Assembly (NCBI GenBank): GCA_964556425.1
Contig: CAZKWC010000003.1
Location: 29,337 to 93,336, forward strand
Direction of reading: 5' to 3'
DNA length: 64,000 nucleotides
From: JALQUL01 sp964556425
GTDB taxonomy: Bacteria; Pseudomonadota; Gammaproteobacteria; Burkholderiales; Burkholderiaceae_C
In this document: positions 1 through 9,200 of the stretch, in pieces
How the letters are laid out: each line of letters begins with the position of its first letter
Numbering within the stretch: the first letter of the stretch is position 1
The notes under the pieces: model-generated
The model's database searches: none
What the model was told of the DNA's origin: nothing
The model's input: only the letters and a program-made list of their open reading frames with translations
Program-made: the position numbers and the translations under genes

Positions 1-233
1 TAGGATTGTGGATCAAGGGATATGGTTTCTACACGTCCCACCAACACCCCAGCACTGCGTACCGCCGCTTTAGGTTTTAAACCACCAATATTGTCAAATT
101 TTGCAACGACTTGGTAAGTGGGCTGAAAATTAAGATTTAATAAATTTGCCGCTTGCAATGCTAAAAAAAGCAAAGAGGATAAACCTAAAACCACAAACAA
201 ACCAACCCAAATATCATTTTTAGATTTTTGCAT
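1..233 (-). CDS. mlaD: MlaD, lipid-binding MCE protein of the Mla pathway (N-terminal part, runs off the window)
   Basis: The first 77 codons are visible and the gene continues beyond position 1. MlaD is the periplasmic substrate-binding subunit of the MlaFEDB complex, anchored in the inner membrane, which moves phospholipids between the inner and outer membranes. The translation starts MQKSKNDIWVGLFVVLG, a short cytoplasmic tail followed by one hydrophobic segment (about residues 9-28). The MCE-domain opening motif KFDNIGGLKPKAAVRSAGV follows, ending in VGRV, which is typical of the family. It begins 9 bp after the stop of the upstream mlaF-mlaE fusion gene, so the two are almost certainly cotranscribed and translationally close. 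Confidence 0.93.
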   Translation of the reverse strand, partial: MQKSKNDIWVGLFVVLGLSSLLFLALQAANLLNLNFQPTYQVVAKFDNIGGLKPKAAVRSAGVLVGRVETISLDPQS

Positions 234-242
234 AAGAACTCT

Positions 243-1871
243 TTAAATCGAAAACATCATGGCCGTTAACATAAAGTCAAGACCTAGAACCGCTAAGGAT
301 GACATCACCACAGTACGTGTGGTGGCCTGAGAAACGCCCTCTGGCGTAGGACCGGCTACATAAGCCTGATAAAGGGCGATAAAGGTACAAGTAAAGCCAA
401 AAACAATACTTTTAACCACACCATTGCCCACATCTTTCCAAACATCCACACCACCCTGAATTTGGCTCCAAAAAGAGCCAGCATCGACACCGATCATTAA
501 AACACCTACCACCCAGCCACCAATAATGCCCATAGCACTAAAAAAGGCAGCTAACAAGGGCATTGTAATAACTCCAGCCCAAAACCGAGGAGCTAAAGTA
601 CGAACAATGGGATCGACAGCCATCATTTCCATGGCACCAGTAATTTCTTGGGCTTTCATGATCCCGATTTCGGCAGTAAGCGAGGTGCCTGCCCTGCCTG
701 AATACAAAAGCGCAGTGACCACTGGCCCTAATTCACGAACTAAACTGAGCGTTACTAATAGGCCTAAGGCTTCTGCTGATCCGTATCTTTGCAGTGTGTA
801 ATACCCTTGCAATCCAAATACAAAACCAACAAATAAACCTGAAATACCAATGATAGCTAAAGAATAATTACCTAAAAAGTGGATTTGGTCTCGGATTAAA
901 CCAGGTCTTTTTAAAGCAGTTGGAAACAACCAACACAACTGAAAAAACAGTCGAGCAGCAAAACCAATTTTGGTTAATTGAGATCTAACTTTAGTACCAA
1001 TCTTGCTTAATTGCCGAGATGGATTAACTGAAAACCTTTGACCTGCTTTGGGATCAGCAATTTTTAAGCCAAAATCTTCTTCTACAGAGGGACCTGGGTA
1101 ATGAAAACCTACTGGACCATCTGCCTGAGCATTAATATACTGCATGACCAACGGGTCTTTGCTTTGCATTACCTCTTGAGGCGTGCCTTGTGCTGCAATT
1201 TTTCCGTTGGCTAAAATAATAATTTGATCGGCTAAAGCAAACGATTGTTCGAGTTCGTGAGAGACGACCAAACTGGTAAGTCCCATAGAGTCGTTTAAAT
1301 GTCTAATTAATTTTGCAGCAGTGCCCATAGAGATGGGATCTAAACCTGAAAAAGGTTCATCGTACATGACCAGTTCAGGGTCTAAGGCAATAGCCCTTGC
1401 CAAAGCCACACGCCTAGACATACCACCCGATAACTCGGATGGCATTAAATGTTGTGCGCCACGTAGTCCTACTGCATTGAGTTTCATGAGGACAATATCG
1501 CGAATCATGGATTCTGATAAATGGCTGTGTTCACGAAGCGGAAAAGCCACATTATCAAACACGTTTAAGTCAGTAAATAAGGCACCAAACTGAAACAGCA
1601 TACCCATGCGCCTTCTAGCGTCATAGAGCTCTTTTTGTGCTAACTGTGGAATATTTTGTTCTTGGAACAGTACTTTACCTTCTTGGGGTTTAACCTGCCC
1701 GCCAATTAAACGCAATACAGTGGTTTTACCTCCACCTGAGGCGCCCATGAGTACAGTCACCTTACCCTTGGGCAAAGTGAGCGATAGATTATCTAAAATG
1801 ACACGTTCACCGTAGCCAAAACGGACATTTTGAAGTTCTACTAAAGATGTGTTGGATTGTGGATTTAACAT
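243..1871 (-). CDS. MlaF-MlaE fusion: phospholipid-transport ABC ATPase joined to its permease
   Basis: One 542-residue open frame carries both inner-membrane parts of the Mla transporter. Residues 1-255 are an ABC ATPase: Walker A GASGGGKT (43-50), Q-loop FQF (93-95), signature LSGGM (147-151), Walker B LVMYDEP (167-173), switch His205. A C-terminal MlaF tail (GFHYPGPS) follows, then residues about 300-542 form MlaE with its diagnostic VRELGPVVTALLYSGRAG segment (378-395). In most proteobacteria mlaF and mlaE are separate adjacent genes of about 270 and 260 codons in this same order. The linker keeps the usual MlaF end and MlaE start, so this looks like a clean joining rather than a truncation. 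mlaD follows after 9 bp. The fusion would fix a 1:1 ATPase:permease ratio. A sequencing error that removed a stop cannot be excluded. Confidence 0.93.
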   Translation of the reverse strand: MLNPQSNTSLVELQNVRFGYGERVILDNLSLTLPKGKVTVLMGASGGGKTTVLRLIGGQVKPQEGKVLFQEQNIPQLAQKELYDARRRMGMLFQFGALFTDLNVFDNVAFPLREHSHLSESMIRDIVLMKLNAVGLRGAQHLMPSELSGGMSRRVALARAIALDPELVMYDEPFSGLDPISMGTAAKLIRHLNDSMGLTSLVVSHELEQSFALADQIIILANGKIAAQGTPQEVMQSKDPLVMQYINAQADGPVGFHYPGPSVEEDFGLKIADPKAGQRFSVNPSRQLSKIGTKVRSQLTKIGFAARLFFQLCWLFPTALKRPGLIRDQIHFLGNYSLAIIGISGLFVGFVFGLQGYYTLQRYGSAEALGLLVTLSLVRELGPVVTALLYSGRAGTSLTAEIGIMKAQEITGAMEMMAVDPIVRTLAPRFWAGVITMPLLAAFFSAMGIIGGWVVGVLMIGVDAGSFWSQIQGGVDVWKDVGNGVVKSIVFGFTCTFIALYQAYVAGPTPEGVSQATTRTVVMSSLAVLGLDFMLTAMMFSI

Positions 1872-2310
1872 TAAGGCGCAATTGTAATGCTAGGGGCCAA
1901 TAAAATATAAAAACAAGATGTGTAAAGTTATAGCTCAGGCAAAGAAGCTTGCACTCAAAACAGTGCAAGCTTGTGTTGAATAAGTAGGGTAAATTGTTTG
2001 CCGTTTTTTATCTACTCGATATTGAATGGATTCAAAACAAGGCTAAAGAAATAACAAAACTGCCAGACTCAATGTGACAACTAGATTAATTAATTGACAA
2101 GCTGATTCAATAATCTTTGAATAAATCGCAACCAGTATTTGTTATGCAAATCAAAATACACCACCAGATAATATTCAAATTATATCATTTGACGGATTAG
2201 GACTTGGGATTGTGCACTTGAAATGTATCTTCGCATAGACATTAATTACACAACAGTCTTTCCGTAAGTCAATCAATAATCGTCAAAAGTACATTTTTAA
2301 ATTCAACTCC
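1872..2310. other. Divergent intergenic region between mlaFE and phoX
   Basis: About 530 bp separate the mlaFE start from the phoX start. It is AT-rich and has no convincing open frame. It holds a perfect 11-bp hairpin (1945-1972) and, at its right end, the Pho-box-like array (2311-2350) listed separately. I could not fix a convincing promoter for mlaFE. Confidence 0.6.
1945..1972. repeat. Perfect inverted repeat, 11-bp arms, 6-nt loop
   Basis: AAGCTTGCACT at 1945-1955 is exactly repeated in reverse complement at 1962-1972 around the loop CAAAAC. Neither strand has a T-run right after it, so it is not a standard intrinsic terminator. It lies between divergent genes, about 75 bp upstream of mlaFE, and could be an operator, a cruciform or a leader hairpin. 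Confidence 0.75.
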
Positions 2311-2350
2311 CATTCATCAATATTTCATGAATTAGTCATTGAATCATCAT
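2311..2350 (+). promoter_or_regulatory. Pho-box-like array (PhoB site) upstream of phoX
   Basis: Four 7-mers ending in TCAT are spaced exactly 11 bp apart: CATTCAT (2311), ATTTCAT (2322), TAGTCAT (2333) and TCATCAT (2344), separated by AT-rich 4-mers (CAAT, GAAT, TGAA). PhoB binds tandem CTGTCAT-like repeats of 7 bp with 4-bp AT-rich spacers, so phase and composition both fit. A possible -10 (ATGATA, 2362-2367) lies 11 bp after the last repeat. The array would replace a -35 element and make phoX phosphate-starvation inducible. Confidence 0.6.
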
Positions 2351-2401
2351 CAAGCAACGCAATGATAGGGTCTTTATTAACACGATCCAGTGGAAAACTT
2401 C

Positions 2402-4564
2402 ATGAACCAAGATACACGTGCTAACTTTAATTTTAACGAAGAAGACTCCAATACCAGTCCTAACCCTAGCTTTGAAGATGTTTCTCAAGCTAGATTAAGC
2501 CGTAGAGGCTGGTTAAAGGGTGCGGCTACGCTGGGTGTTGCAACTACTGCAATGGCCAACACTACATTGGCGAGCGCTGCAAAAGCCAGTAACAACACAG
2601 TCAACCAGTTGGGTTTTAATGCAGTTGCTAAAAGTTTAGCCGATGCGGTAGTTGTACCTGAAGGTTATCAATTTCAAGTGTTATATGCTTTGGGCGATCC
2701 ACTGACAGCACAAACTCCCGCATTTAAGAATGATGGTACTGACACTGACTTTGATCAACGCGCTGGTGACCATCATGACGGTATGGAATGGTTTGGTTTA
2801 GATACCAAAAATCGTCCATCTAACACTTTTACCGCTCGTGGTTTATTGGCAATTAATCATGAAGCCACTACTGATGAAAAATTAAGCTCACATTTCCTCC
2901 ATCAAAATGGCGGTACCTCTACATTACCCCGCCCTGCCGCAGAGATAGATAAAGAGCTCATGATTCATGGTTTGACTGTAGTGGAAGTTCGCTCTACTGG
3001 TAAAAACTGGAAATATGAAGTGACTTCACCGTTTAATCGCCGCATTACCACCATGACCTCAGCAGAGATTCATGGCCCAGCAAAAGGTAGTGCTCATTTA
3101 ATGACTAAACACAGCCCTGATGCAACAGTTTGCCGCGGAACTTTAAACAATTGTGGAACAGGTAAAACACCTTGGGGTACTTTTGTTTCCGGCGAAGAAA
3201 ACTGGTATGGCTATTTCTTCCGTGATGCGCAGGACGATGCACGCCGTAACAACGATAAATCAGTTGCTGGTTTAAACCGTTATGGCCGTAAAGCGGCAGC
3301 CGCAAGCCGTCATGGCTGGGAAAGTGGTGGTACTGATGATCGTTTTATACGTTGGAACAATGGTGCTTTGGCAGCAAGCGCTAAAGAAGACTACCGAAAT
3401 GAAATGAATACTTTTGGTTATGTGGTTGAACTTGACCCGTACAAAACACAATCAAGTTTACGCAAACGTACTGGTTTAGGTCGGTTCGCACATGAGTCTG
3501 TTGCATTTGCCAAGCCAGTGGTTGGTCAACCAATTGTGGTTTATATGGGTGATGATGCACGTGGCGAATATATTTATAAGTTTGTATCACAAAACTTGTG
3601 GCAAGCCAAAGATGCCAATGCAGATGACCGCTTAGCGGTTGGTGATAAATACCTTAACACAGGTACTCTTTTTGCTGCTAAATTTAAAGAAGATGGAACG
3701 GGTGATTGGATTGAGTTATCAATGAACAATCCATTAATTGCTGCCTATACTGGATTTAAATTCGAAACCAATGCCGATATCGCTATTTTTACGCGCTTAG
3801 CAGCTGATGCAGTAGGCGCCACTAAAATGGACCGACCTGAATGGGGCGGAGTGAATCCAAAAAATGGTGAGATTTATATTACCTTAACTAATAATAGCCA
3901 ACGTCAAGTGAGCAACTTGGATGCGGCCAATCCACGTTCTTACACTGACACCAAAGGTAGCAAAGAACAAAAAGGTAATGTGCACGGTCATATTGTGCGT
4001 TTAGCACAAACTCAACCTGCTGCTAAAGATTTTAAATGGGATATTTATTTGTTTGCCTCAGAAGCCGATGCAGATAAGTCTTTAATTAATTTATCTTCTT
4101 TGACTGATGACAATGATTTGTCTTCTCCAGATGGTTTAGTATTTAGCCCAAGTACAGGTATTTGCTGGATTCAAACAGATGACGGTGCTTACACTGACAA
4201 AACCAACTGTATGATGCTTGCTGCTATCCCTGGAAAATTAGGTGATGGCGGTGCAAGGCAGCTCAACTATGGCGATAAGGTAGTGACGACTCAAGTAGGT
4301 AAAAATCCTAGTCCAGACACACTCAAACGCTTTTTAGTTGGCCCTAAAGGTGCTGAAATTACAGGCATTTGCGAAACACCAGATGGTCGTGCTTTGTTTA
4401 TTAACATCCAACATCCTGGTGAGAACACCAAATTAGCAGATGTCAACGACTCTAAACGTTATGAAAGCGTCTGGCCAAGTAACGCCGGTTATGGCAACGG
4501 CCAACGTCCACGCTCGGCAACTATTGTAATTACCAAAAAGAATGGTGGATTAATTGGTAGCTAA
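2402..4564 (+). CDS. phoX: PhoX-family alkaline phosphatase, Tat-exported
   Basis: PhoX enzymes hydrolyse phosphate esters in the periplasm or outside the cell, using calcium and iron cofactors, and supply phosphate during starvation. A twin-arginine signal (SRRGWLKGAATLG) with a hydrophobic stretch and ASAA-type cleavage region starts about 35 residues in, so the protein should fold in the cytoplasm before Tat export. The rest (about 650 residues) has the PhoX/DUF839 look: LAINHEATTDE, CGTGKTPWGTFVSGEENWYG, GRFAHESVAF, and a C-terminal SPDGLVFSPSTGICWIQTD block. I prefer the ATG at 2402, preceded by GGAAAA, over the in-frame GTG at 2390, which has no ribosome site. The gene stands alone between a Pho-box-like array and tandem terminators. 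Confidence 0.92.
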   Translation: MNQDTRANFNFNEEDSNTSPNPSFEDVSQARLSRRGWLKGAATLGVATTAMANTTLASAAKASNNTVNQLGFNAVAKSLADAVVVPEGYQFQVLYALGDPLTAQTPAFKNDGTDTDFDQRAGDHHDGMEWFGLDTKNRPSNTFTARGLLAINHEATTDEKLSSHFLHQNGGTSTLPRPAAEIDKELMIHGLTVVEVRSTGKNWKYEVTSPFNRRITTMTSAEIHGPAKGSAHLMTKHSPDATVCRGTLNNCGTGKTPWGTFVSGEENWYGYFFRDAQDDARRNNDKSVAGLNRYGRKAAAASRHGWESGGTDDRFIRWNNGALAASAKEDYRNEMNTFGYVVELDPYKTQSSLRKRTGLGRFAHESVAFAKPVVGQPIVVYMGDDARGEYIYKFVSQNLWQAKDANADDRLAVGDKYLNTGTLFAAKFKEDGTGDWIELSMNNPLIAAYTGFKFETNADIAIFTRLAADAVGATKMDRPEWGGVNPKNGEIYITLTNNSQRQVSNLDAANPRSYTDTKGSKEQKGNVHGHIVRLAQTQPAAKDFKWDIYLFASEADADKSLINLSSLTDDNDLSSPDGLVFSPSTGICWIQTDDGAYTDKTNCMMLAAIPGKLGDGGARQLNYGDKVVTTQVGKNPSPDTLKRFLVGPKGAEITGICETPDGRALFINIQHPGENTKLADVNDSKRYESVWPSNAGYGNGQRPRSATIVITKKNGGLIGS

Positions 4565-4584
4565 ACCATTGATCGATTAAGCAA

Positions 4585-4606
4585 AAAAGCCCAGCAATAG
4601 GCTTTT
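4585..4606 (+). terminator. Hairpin terminator after phoX
   Basis: AAAAGCC (4585-4591) pairs with GGCTTTT (4600-4606) around an 8-nt loop, 20 bp after the phoX stop. It is the first of two tandem hairpins between the convergent phoX and gltD genes. Confidence 0.65.
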
Positions 4607-4620
4607 AAATTGATTGAATT

Positions 4621-4652
4621 AAAAAGCTTCATTTAGAAATGAAGCTTTTTTT
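4621..4652. terminator. Bidirectional terminator between phoX and gltD
   Basis: AAAAAGCTTCAT (4621-4632) pairs with ATGAAGCTTTTT (4639-4650) around a 6-nt loop, with T-runs at the 3' side in both directions. A second small hairpin, GAAAACCTT with AAGGTTTTC (4663-4683), lies nearer the gltD stop. Confidence 0.85.
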
Positions 4653-4696
4653 CTTGGCAATTGAAAACCTTTTTAAGGTTTTCAACTCGCAAAGCA

Positions 4697-6163
4697 TTAA
4701 CGTGGCAATGTGCTTGAACCCATTAAGAATTCATCCACCGATTTAGCCGCCTGACGACCTTCACGGATCGCCCAAACTACCAAACTTTGACCACGGCGAA
4801 TATCACCAGCAACAAATAATTTAGGTACGTTGCTGCTATAAGCCTTTTTGCCTTCGGTGCTGGATTTAGCATTGCCACGGGCATCTTTATCAACACCAAA
4901 TGCATCTAAAACAGTCGCTACTGGAGAGACAAAACCCATTGCCAATAAGACTAAATCAGCTGGAATAATTTGCTCGGAACCTGCTACCTCTTGCATTTTT
5001 CCGTCTTTCCATTCGACACGTACTGTTTGTACACCTTTTACTTTGCCTTTTTCACCAATAAAAGCTTTGGTAGAAATAGCAAATTCACGAGTACAACCTT
5101 CATCATGGCTGGAGCTAGTACGCAATTTCATTGGCCAATAAGGCCAAGTTAATGGGCGGTTTTCTTCTACTGGCGCTTTTGGCATCACTTCGAATTGAGT
5201 CACACTAATGGCGCCATGACGGTTACTAGTACCTACGCAATCGCTACCAGTGTCGCCACCACCAATTACCACTACGTTTTTGCCGTCAGCACGTAATTGA
5301 CCTTTTAATTTGTCGCCCGCATTGACTTTATTTTGCTGTGGTAAAAACTCCATTGCAAAATGAATACCGTCAAGGTCACGACCTGGTGCGGGTAAATCAC
5401 GTGATTGCTCTGAGCCACCGGTTAACAAAACCGCATCAAATGATTTTAATAACTCTTGAGGAGCAATGGTTTCTTTAGCCCAGTTAGTCACTTTGCTGCC
5501 TTCAGGCAATTGACCCACCATGACACCCGTTTTAAATGTAACGCCCTCGGCTTTCATTTGCTCGACACGACGGTCAATATGGCTTTTCTCGAGTTTAAAG
5601 TCGGGAATGCCATAACGCAATAAACCACCTACTCGGTCATTTTTTTCGTAAACTGTAACGTCGTGACCTACGCGTGCCAATTGCTGGGCAGCTGCCAAAC
5701 CAGCAGGACCGGCACCCACCACGGCTACTTTTTTGCCTGTTTTTTGAGCTGCGACTTGTGGCTTGACCCAACCCTCTTGCCAAGCTTTATCAATGATGGC
5801 GTGCTCAATAGATTTAATACCTACGGCTTGTTCATTCACGTTTAAAGTACAAGCGGCTTCGCAAGGTGCGGGGCAAATACGACCGGTAAACTCTGGAAAG
5901 TTATTGGTGCTGTGCAATACAGCAATCGCATTTTGCCAGTCTTGACGGTAAACCAAATCATTAAAATCTGGAATGATATTGTTAACTGGGCAACCATTAT
6001 TACAAAACGGAATACCACAATCCATACAACGTGCCGCTTGCGTTTGTGCTTGCTTATCATCTAAACCAATTACAAATTCTTTGTAATTTTTTAAACGTTC
6101 TGCAACCGGTTGATAACCTTCTTCTAAGCGGTCGAACTCTTTAAAACCAGTGACTTTTCCCAT
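4697..6163 (-). CDS. gltD: Glutamate synthase (NADPH), small beta subunit
   Basis: GltD takes electrons from NADPH and passes them through FAD and iron-sulfur clusters to GltB for glutamate formation in the cytoplasm. The N-terminus carries the cysteine pattern for two 4Fe-4S clusters (CMDCGIPFCNNGCPVNN near residue 45, CPAPCEAACTLN near residue 100). A first dinucleotide-binding fold follows (VAVVGAGPAGLAAAQQLA), then a second (VVIGGGDTGSDCVGTS) for NADPH. At 488 residues it is full length. It starts 57 bp after the gltB stop with an AGGA site, so gltBD forms one transcription unit, closed by the bidirectional terminator downstream. Confidence 0.97.
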   Translation of the reverse strand: MGKVTGFKEFDRLEEGYQPVAERLKNYKEFVIGLDDKQAQTQAARCMDCGIPFCNNGCPVNNIIPDFNDLVYRQDWQNAIAVLHSTNNFPEFTGRICPAPCEAACTLNVNEQAVGIKSIEHAIIDKAWQEGWVKPQVAAQKTGKKVAVVGAGPAGLAAAQQLARVGHDVTVYEKNDRVGGLLRYGIPDFKLEKSHIDRRVEQMKAEGVTFKTGVMVGQLPEGSKVTNWAKETIAPQELLKSFDAVLLTGGSEQSRDLPAPGRDLDGIHFAMEFLPQQNKVNAGDKLKGQLRADGKNVVVIGGGDTGSDCVGTSNRHGAISVTQFEVMPKAPVEENRPLTWPYWPMKLRTSSSHDEGCTREFAISTKAFIGEKGKVKGVQTVRVEWKDGKMQEVAGSEQIIPADLVLLAMGFVSPVATVLDAFGVDKDARGNAKSSTEGKKAYSSNVPKLFVAGDIRRGQSLVVWAIREGRQAAKSVDEFLMGSSTLPR

Positions 6164-6220
6164 TTTTAATCCTATCGATAGTCGATTTAATTCGTGTATG
6201 TATGATGACTTTAATCAAGC

Positions 6221-9200
6221 TTATTTTGTAGTCGCACTGGCTTTGACTTTAGCAGTAGCATTGGCTGCTACTTCAGCCTCTGCTGCTTGCGCCATTTCAC
6301 CTAAAGCGCGTTTGTATTCATGCGGGAATACTTTGACAAATTTTTGTCTTGAGTTTTCCCAGTCATCTAATAAATCACGAGCACGTTTGCTACCTGTCCA
6401 ACGATTATGTTGTTGCAAGAGTTGCTTGACAGCTTCTTCATCGGTTTTACCTTGATGCCATAAAGCAGTTGGCATAGTGTCTTTTTGCTCTTGTGCAGAA
6501 AGTACTTTGTCTAAGCCCACCATTGCGGTATTACAACGTTTAGCAAAACCACCGTCTTCATCGTAAATATAAGCAATACCACCGCTCATACCTGCAGCAA
6601 AGTTACGACCTGTTTTACCTAATACCAACACAGTACCACCAGTCATGTATTCACAACCGTGGTCGCCAGTGCCCTCTACGACAGCAGTAGCGCCAGACAA
6701 ACGAACAGCAAAACGCTCGCCACCTACACCACTAAAGAAGGCTTCACCACTGGTTGCACCATACATTACAGTGTTACCACAAATAGTGTTGTTAGTAGCT
6801 ACACCACGGAAATCAATGCTTGGGCGAACGGCAATACGTCCACCGCTTAAGCCTTTACCAGTGTAGTCATTGGCGTCACCAATTAAATACAAAGTAATAC
6901 CGTTGGTTAAGAATGCACCAAATGATTGTCCGCCAGTCCCTTCAAGCTGAATGTGAATAGTGTCATCTGGCAAACCTTCAGGATGAACTTTAGTAACTGC
7001 ACCTGACAACATTGCACCTACAGAACGGTTCACATTGCGAACGGTTTCCATAATCTTGACTGGCTTGCCTGTTTCAATGGCAGATTTAGCTTTTTCAATT
7101 AATAAATTGTCAAAGTTTTTCTCTAGGCCATGCTCTTGAGTTGCCACATGGCGTACGTCGGCTTCGATGCCAGCCAATGGTTGAGCAAACAAGCGACCAA
7201 AATCAAGACCTTTGGCTTTCCAATGTTCAATACCTTTACGGGTATCGAGTAGATCAACACGGCCCACTAAATCGTCAAATTGACGAATACCTAACTGCGC
7301 CATAATTTGACGTACTTCTTCAGCAATAAAGAAGAAATAGTTCACTACATGCTCAGGTTTACCAGAGAACTTTTTACGCAATTCTGGATCTTGGGTAGCG
7401 ACGCCAACTGGGCAGGTGTTTAAATGACACTTACGCATCATGATACAACCCTCAACCACTAATGGAGCAGTTGCAAAACCGAATTCATCAGCACCTAATA
7501 AAGCACCGATTGCAACGTCACGACCAGTTTTCATTTGACCGTCGGCTTGTACACGAATACGGCCACGTAAGCGGTTTAATACCAAGGTTTGTTGGGTTTC
7601 AGCTAAACCAATTTCCCATGGGCTACCTGCATGCTTAATAGAAGACCAAGGTGATGCACCGGTACCACCATCATGGCCGGCAATTACCACATGGTCGGCT
7701 TTACATTTAGCCACACCTGCTGCAATCGTACCCACACCAATTTCACTCACCAACTTCACGCTAATGTCAGCATGAGGTGCCACATTTTTCAAATCGTGAA
7801 TAAGTTGAGCTAAGTCTTCGATGGAGTAAATATCATGATGCGGTGGTGGAGAAATTAGACCAACACCAGGCACAGAATAACGCAATTTACCAATGTACTT
7901 AGATACTTTACCACCTGGTAACTGACCACCCTCACCAGGTTTAGCGCCTTGCGCCATTTTGATTTGGATTTGATCGGCACTTGATAAATATTCGGCGGTT
8001 ACACCAAAACGGCCAGAAGCGACTTGTTTAATACGTGAACGAAGTGAGTCGTTAGCTTGTAAAACATAATCAGCTTCGATTACATCAGAGCCTAAAATTT
8101 GCTTAAGGGTTTCGCCTTGTTTAATTGGAATACCTTTCAGCTCTTGACGGTAACGTGCTGGGTCCTCGCCGCCTTCACCGGTATTGCTCTTACCACCAAT
8201 ACGGTTCATGGCAATTGCCAATGTAGCGTGCGCCTCAGAGGAAATAGAACCCAATGACATCGCACCCGTTGCAAAACGTTTGACGATTTCTTTGGCTGGT
8301 TCTACTTCATCAATTGAAATGGCTTTGTTTGGATCAATTTTGAACTCGAACAAACCACGTAATGTCATGTGACGACGTGATTGGTCGTTAATGAGTTGAG
8401 CGTATTCTTTGTAGGTGTTCCAGTTATTAGAGCGTGTGCTGTGCTGTAATTTGGCAATTACGTCAGGTGTCCACATATGCTCTTCACCACGAGCGCGCCA
8501 TGCGTATTCACCACCAGCGTCCAACATATTAGCTAATACTGGGTCGTTACCAAAGGCAGCTTTGTGTGAACGAATCGTTTCTTCGGCAATATCAAAAACA
8601 CCAATACCTTCAACCTTGCTTGGAGTACCAGTGAAGTATTTGTTAATGGTAGCGCTTGATAAGCCAATGGCTTCAAATAATTGCGCACCACAATAACTCA
8701 TATAGGTGGACACACCCATTTTTGACATGATTTTAGACAAGCCTTTACCAACTGCTTTGATGTAGTTGTAAATTGCTTTTTCTGGACTTAAATCATCTTT
8801 TAAATCTTTGTGCAAATCAGCCAAAGTTTCCATTGCAAGGTAGGGGTGAACGGCTTCTGCGCCGTAACCAGCCAACACTGCAAAATGATGAACTTCACGA
8901 GCACTGCCAGTCTCGACCACTAAACCAGCAGTGGTACGTAAACCTGCACCCACTAAATGTTGATGAATAGCGCTTAAAGCTAACAATGCAGGAATGGCCA
9001 CTTGAGTGGCGCTCACGCCTTTGTCGCTAATAATTAAAATATTGCGACCTGTTTTGATAGCGTCAACTGCTTCTGCACAAAGTGAAGCCAATTTAGCCTC
9101 AACACCTTGTGCACCCCATGACACTGGATAAGTAATGTCAATGGTGTGGCTCTTGAATTTACCTTGAGTGTGACGCTCGATGCTACGGATTTTATCCATG

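Noticed and set aside
2390..2401. GTG start for phoX at 2390
   Set aside because: No ribosome site precedes it, whereas GGAAAA precedes the ATG at 2402.
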